From the NCBI RefSeq assembly GCF_014205225.1, contig NZ_JACHNB010000001.1:1178001-1242000 (forward strand): DNA of 64,000 bases. Direction: 5' to 3'. The stretch's first letter is position 1; the number at the start of each line of letters is the position of its first letter. Shown in pieces: positions 61,650 to 64,000 of the stretch. The stretch is from Actinoplanes octamycinicus (lineage in GTDB: Bacteria > Actinomycetota > Actinomycetes > Mycobacteriales > Micromonosporaceae). The notes beneath the pieces were generated by a model that saw only the letters and a list, made by a program, of their open reading frames with translations, was not told where the DNA came from and searched no databases. Both the position numbers and the translations under genes were made by a program.

Positions 61650-63677
61650 ATGCCGAGTTCCGTGACCGGACCTGAGCACCGGCCTGTCACCGAGGCCACC
61701 CGCCGACCGGGCGCGCGGCGCGACGAGGGGGCGGACTTCGGGTCGGCGCTCTCCGCCGAGCTGGGCCGCCCCGATCGGGACGAGGCCGAGCAGGCCGGGC
61801 GAGCCGACCTGGCCGGTACCGCCCGGCGGGCGGATCTGGCCGGTACGGACGGGCGGGCCGACCGGGCCGGGACCGCCGCCGCGGACCGGGCCGCCATGGA
61901 GCGGGCCGGGACCGACCGCGCCCTGACGGGCCGGATCGCGGCGGACCGCGCCCGCCTGGACCGGGCCACGGACCAGCGAGCCGCCGACCGGGTCGCTTCG
62001 GAGCGGACCGCCGCCGACCGGACCGCTACCGACCGGACCGCCGCGGACCGGGCCGCGCAGCGGGCCGCGGAGCAGCGGACCGCCGGCCAGCGCGACGCGG
62101 CCCGGGAGCTTGCCGACCGGACCTCGGCGGATCGGGCCGCCGCCCGGCGCGCCGCCGCCGACCGCGCGCCGAACCGGGCCACCGCCGAGCGGAGCGTGGC
62201 CGACCGGACCACGGGCGACCGCACCGAGCGGGCCGGCGGCCGGAAGGACGACGACGTCAAGGACACCGGCACCGAGCGGCCGGCGGATGCCGCGAAGGAG
62301 CCGCACGGCCCGGACCGCACCGCCCACCGTGCCCGGGCCAAGGCCGCCGGCGAACCGGCCGCGACGACCCCGGAGGCCACCACCGAGGCGACCGGCACCG
62401 AGAAGGCGACCGAGGGTACCGAGAAGACCGACGCGGACGGCACCGCGCAGACCACCGCGACCGCGGTCGCCGTCCCGGCGATGCCGTTGGTCACCCCGGG
62501 CGTCCCGGACGCTGCCCCGGCCGCCGCCACCGCCGGGACCGCCACCGGCCCGGCCGCCGCCACCGCGGTCGCCGCCGCCACGGCACCGGAGGCCACCGCG
62601 CCCGCCCCGGCGGGTCAGCCCGCCGCCCCGGCGACCACCGCGCCCACCGCCGCCACGCCGGACGCGCCGCAGCAGGCCACCGGCGCGGCCACGGCGGCGG
62701 CCGGGGTCGCGCCGGCCGCCGGTCCCGCGACCGCCGGCGCCGCTCCGGCCGCCGGGCAGCCCGGTGCCACGCCGGCCGGCACCGCGCCACAGCAGCAGCC
62801 CGGAGTGGGCACCGCCGTCCCGGCCTCGGCCGGGGCCACCGCGGCCCGCCCGACCTGGGCGAGCCCGGCCGCCACCGGCACCGACCCGGCCGCCACGACG
62901 AACGCCGAGGCCGCCGCGACCACGCCGGCCGACCCGGCCGCCACCGCCACGACGCCGGCCGGGACGCCGGCCGCGGCCACCGCCACGACGCCGGACACCG
63001 GCACCGACGCCGGGGGTGACCCGGGTGGGTCCGGGCAGCCGGGGGCGGAGGCGTTCGGTACCCCGGAGAACAACCAGCAGACCGCGACCGGACCGGCACC
63101 GCTGCCCACCGCGGTCCCGGCGGCGGCACAGCCCGCCGACGCCGGCCTGCCGCCCGGCGCGCCGCTGCCCGGGGTGGCCGGCCCGCAGGCCGCCGCGCCC
63201 GCCGCTCCGGCCGCTCCGGCCACGCCGGTCCCGGCGCCGAGCACGCCGATGCCGGTGCCGATGGCCGAGCAGCTGGCCATGCGGATCGTGCCGTTGCGGC
63301 TGGACGCGGACGGCGTGCACCGGCTCACCGTGCAGCTGCACCCGGTCGACCTGGGCCCGGTCCAGGTGGTCGCGGAGATCCGCAACGGCGACATCAGCGT
63401 GCAGCTCACCGGCGGCACCGAGGCCGGCACCGAGGCGATCCGGGACGCGCTCGACGACCTGCGCCGGGACCTGCGCGACGCCGGGTTCGGCAACTGCTCG
63501 CTGGACCTGCGCCAGGGCGGCCAGCAGGATCAGGCCCGGCAACGGTTCGAGGCGGGCGGCGGGTTCGGCCGGCGGACCGGCGGGGACGGCCCGGGCGGCA
63601 CCGAGCCGCCGGTCGAGCCGGCCCCGGTGACGACCCGGCGGATCACCCCGGCCGGGCGGTTCGACACCCACGCCTGA
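61650..63677 (+). CDS. fliK: Flagellar hook-length control protein FliK
   Basis: This 675-aa protein measures hook length and switches export specificity. Residues 50-195 are a repeat-rich segment of ADRA/ADRT/ADRTAT type units with regularly spaced Asp-Arg. The middle (about 245-535) is Ala, Pro and Thr rich and low in order. Residues 538-625 are a Flg_hook domain (AMRIVPLRLDADGVHRLTVQLHPVDLGPVQVVAEIRNGDISVQLTGG), typical of the FliK C-terminus. The length exceeds enteric FliK (about 405 aa). ATG 61650 follows GAGGAG; frames further upstream overlap the previous gene and are not used. Confidence 0.93.
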   Translation: MPSSVTGPEHRPVTEATRRPGARRDEGADFGSALSAELGRPDRDEAEQAGRADLAGTARRADLAGTDGRADRAGTAAADRAAMERAGTDRALTGRIAADRARLDRATDQRAADRVASERTAADRTATDRTAADRAAQRAAEQRTAGQRDAARELADRTSADRAAARRAAADRAPNRATAERSVADRTTGDRTERAGGRKDDDVKDTGTERPADAAKEPHGPDRTAHRARAKAAGEPAATTPEATTEATGTEKATEGTEKTDADGTAQTTATAVAVPAMPLVTPGVPDAAPAAATAGTATGPAAATAVAAATAPEATAPAPAGQPAAPATTAPTAATPDAPQQATGAATAAAGVAPAAGPATAGAAPAAGQPGATPAGTAPQQQPGVGTAVPASAGATAARPTWASPAATGTDPAATTNAEAAATTPADPAATATTPAGTPAAATATTPDTGTDAGGDPGGSGQPGAEAFGTPENNQQTATGPAPLPTAVPAAAQPADAGLPPGAPLPGVAGPQAAAPAAPAAPATPVPAPSTPMPVPMAEQLAMRIVPLRLDADGVHRLTVQLHPVDLGPVQVVAEIRNGDISVQLTGGTEAGTEAIRDALDDLRRDLRDAGFGNCSLDLRQGGQQDQARQRFEAGGGFGRRTGGDGPGGTEPPVEPAPVTTRRITPAGRFDTHA

Positions 63678-63686
63678 CAGACGCGA

Positions 63687-63716
63687 GTCGGCGCCGGCCC
63701 AGAGGCCGGCGCCGAC
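63687..63716 (+). terminator. Terminator after fliK
   Basis: GTCGGCGCCGGCC (63687-63699) pairs perfectly with GGCCGGCGCCGAC (63704-63716) around a 4-nt loop. It ends the fliJ-hydrolase-fliK transcript. Confidence 0.9.
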
Positions 63717-63757
63717 GTCGTGCGCGCACTGACAACTCTTCCCCAAGGCGCCAGCGC

Positions 63758-63973
63758 TCAGTCCACCCGCTCACCCGGCGCGGCCGGGGTCTCCTCGGTG
63801 ACGCCGTAGCCGGAGGTGACGAACCGGAACCCGGCCAGCAGCACCGCCGCGATCGGCACCGCGATCAGGAACCGGATCAGCACCTGGGTCAGCTCGAGCT
63901 GGTCGAACAGCAGCCGGTACCACGCCGGCAGGCTGATCAGCAGCGCGAACACCAGGACCGACGGTCGGATCAT
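63758..63973 (-). CDS. Small two-TM membrane protein
   Basis: This 71-aa protein has two hydrophobic segments: PSVLVFALLISLPAWYRLLF (about 4-23) and VLIRFLIAVPIAAVLLAGFRFV (about 31-52), with a polar tail ending APGERVD. It is on the minus strand, opposite to the flagellar genes, and convergent with fliK. Possibly a member of a larger operon continuing beyond the window. Function unknown; it is not clearly flagellar. Confidence 0.7.
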   Translation of the reverse strand: MIRPSVLVFALLISLPAWYRLLFDQLELTQVLIRFLIAVPIAAVLLAGFRFVTSGYGVTEETPAAPGERVD

Positions 63974-64000
63974 CGGCGGCCCGTGCGGCCGGCCCGGCGG

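Overview
This is a high-GC chromosomal segment from a motile, spore-forming actinobacterium. A flagellar locus sitting next to genes for mycothiol synthesis (mshA), developmental control (a bldN-like sigma factor with its anti-sigma factor) and the actinobacterial ribosomal protein bS22 points to the Micromonosporaceae, most probably Actinoplanes or a close relative that makes motile spores. That assignment is inference from gene content; no 16S rRNA gene is present. The window looks chromosomal throughout: I see no integrase, transposase, CRISPR array or tRNA gene.

Layout. 1-3 kb: 2-oxoacid:ferredoxin oxidoreductase (korA, korB). 3-11.5 kb: a secreted protein, a potassium channel, a class III cyclase/ATPase/TPR regulator, a FmdB zinc-ribbon protein, a membrane-anchored transglycosylase-like protein that lacks its catalytic Glu, and a tandem GNAT protein. 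11.5-17.3 kb (minus strand): the haem operon rex-hemA-hemC-cobA/hemD-hemB, headed by a near-consensus Rex operator. 17.4-20 kb: HAD phosphatase, glutaredoxin and acyl-CoA synthetase. 20-22.5 kb: bldN-like sigma factor, preceded by a translationally coupled 30-codon ORF and followed by its DUF5667 (RsbN-like) anti-sigma factor. 22.5-28.8 kb: acyltransferase, SDR, bS22, excisionase-type HTH protein, proline dehydrogenase, CGNR protein, TIM-barrel isomerase and a Cys-rich conserved protein. 28.8-32.6 kb: phosphate regulation (RegX3/PhoP, SenX3/PhoR, divergent phoU with PHO-box-like repeats) and phosphoglycerate mutase. 32.7-36.1 kb: two paralogous MFS transporters. Between them lie a 14-bp minisatellite and a dispersed structured repeat. 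36.8-40.3 kb: YbjN, mshA, SDR, methyltransferase. 40.3-46.1 kb: receiver protein, subtilase, small zinc-finger-like protein, orphan histidine kinase, SRPBCC protein and PHP-domain protein. From hemB to the SDR beside mshA, gene order closely follows what I remember of M. tuberculosis Rv0484c-Rv0512, so this is an ancient actinobacterial backbone with insertions.

46.2-63.7 kb: flagellar locus. On the minus strand flgN-flgK-flgL-fliW leads to csrA. On the plus strand run fliC, fliD-fliS-(fliT-like), flgB-flgC-fliE-fliF-fliG-fliH-fliI, and fliJ-(NlpC/P60+SLT hydrolase)-fliK. I find the same promoter-like pattern, CTCAGCG at -35 and GCCGA(A/C) at -10, upstream of flgN, fliC, flgB and fliJ. This would make the cluster a four-promoter regulon, probably read by a FliA-family sigma factor. 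CsrA, FliW and flagellin together suggest post-transcriptional flagellin homeostasis. Export-gate, switch (fliM/N), hook, motor and sigma genes are not in the window and presumably lie beyond 64 kb.

The most novel signal is a ~140-bp intergenic element present twice (about 34462-34606 and 44318-44447). Its loop sequence is conserved, while its stem differs in sequence and keeps perfect pairing (compensatory changes). This looks like a structured RNA or ssDNA element.
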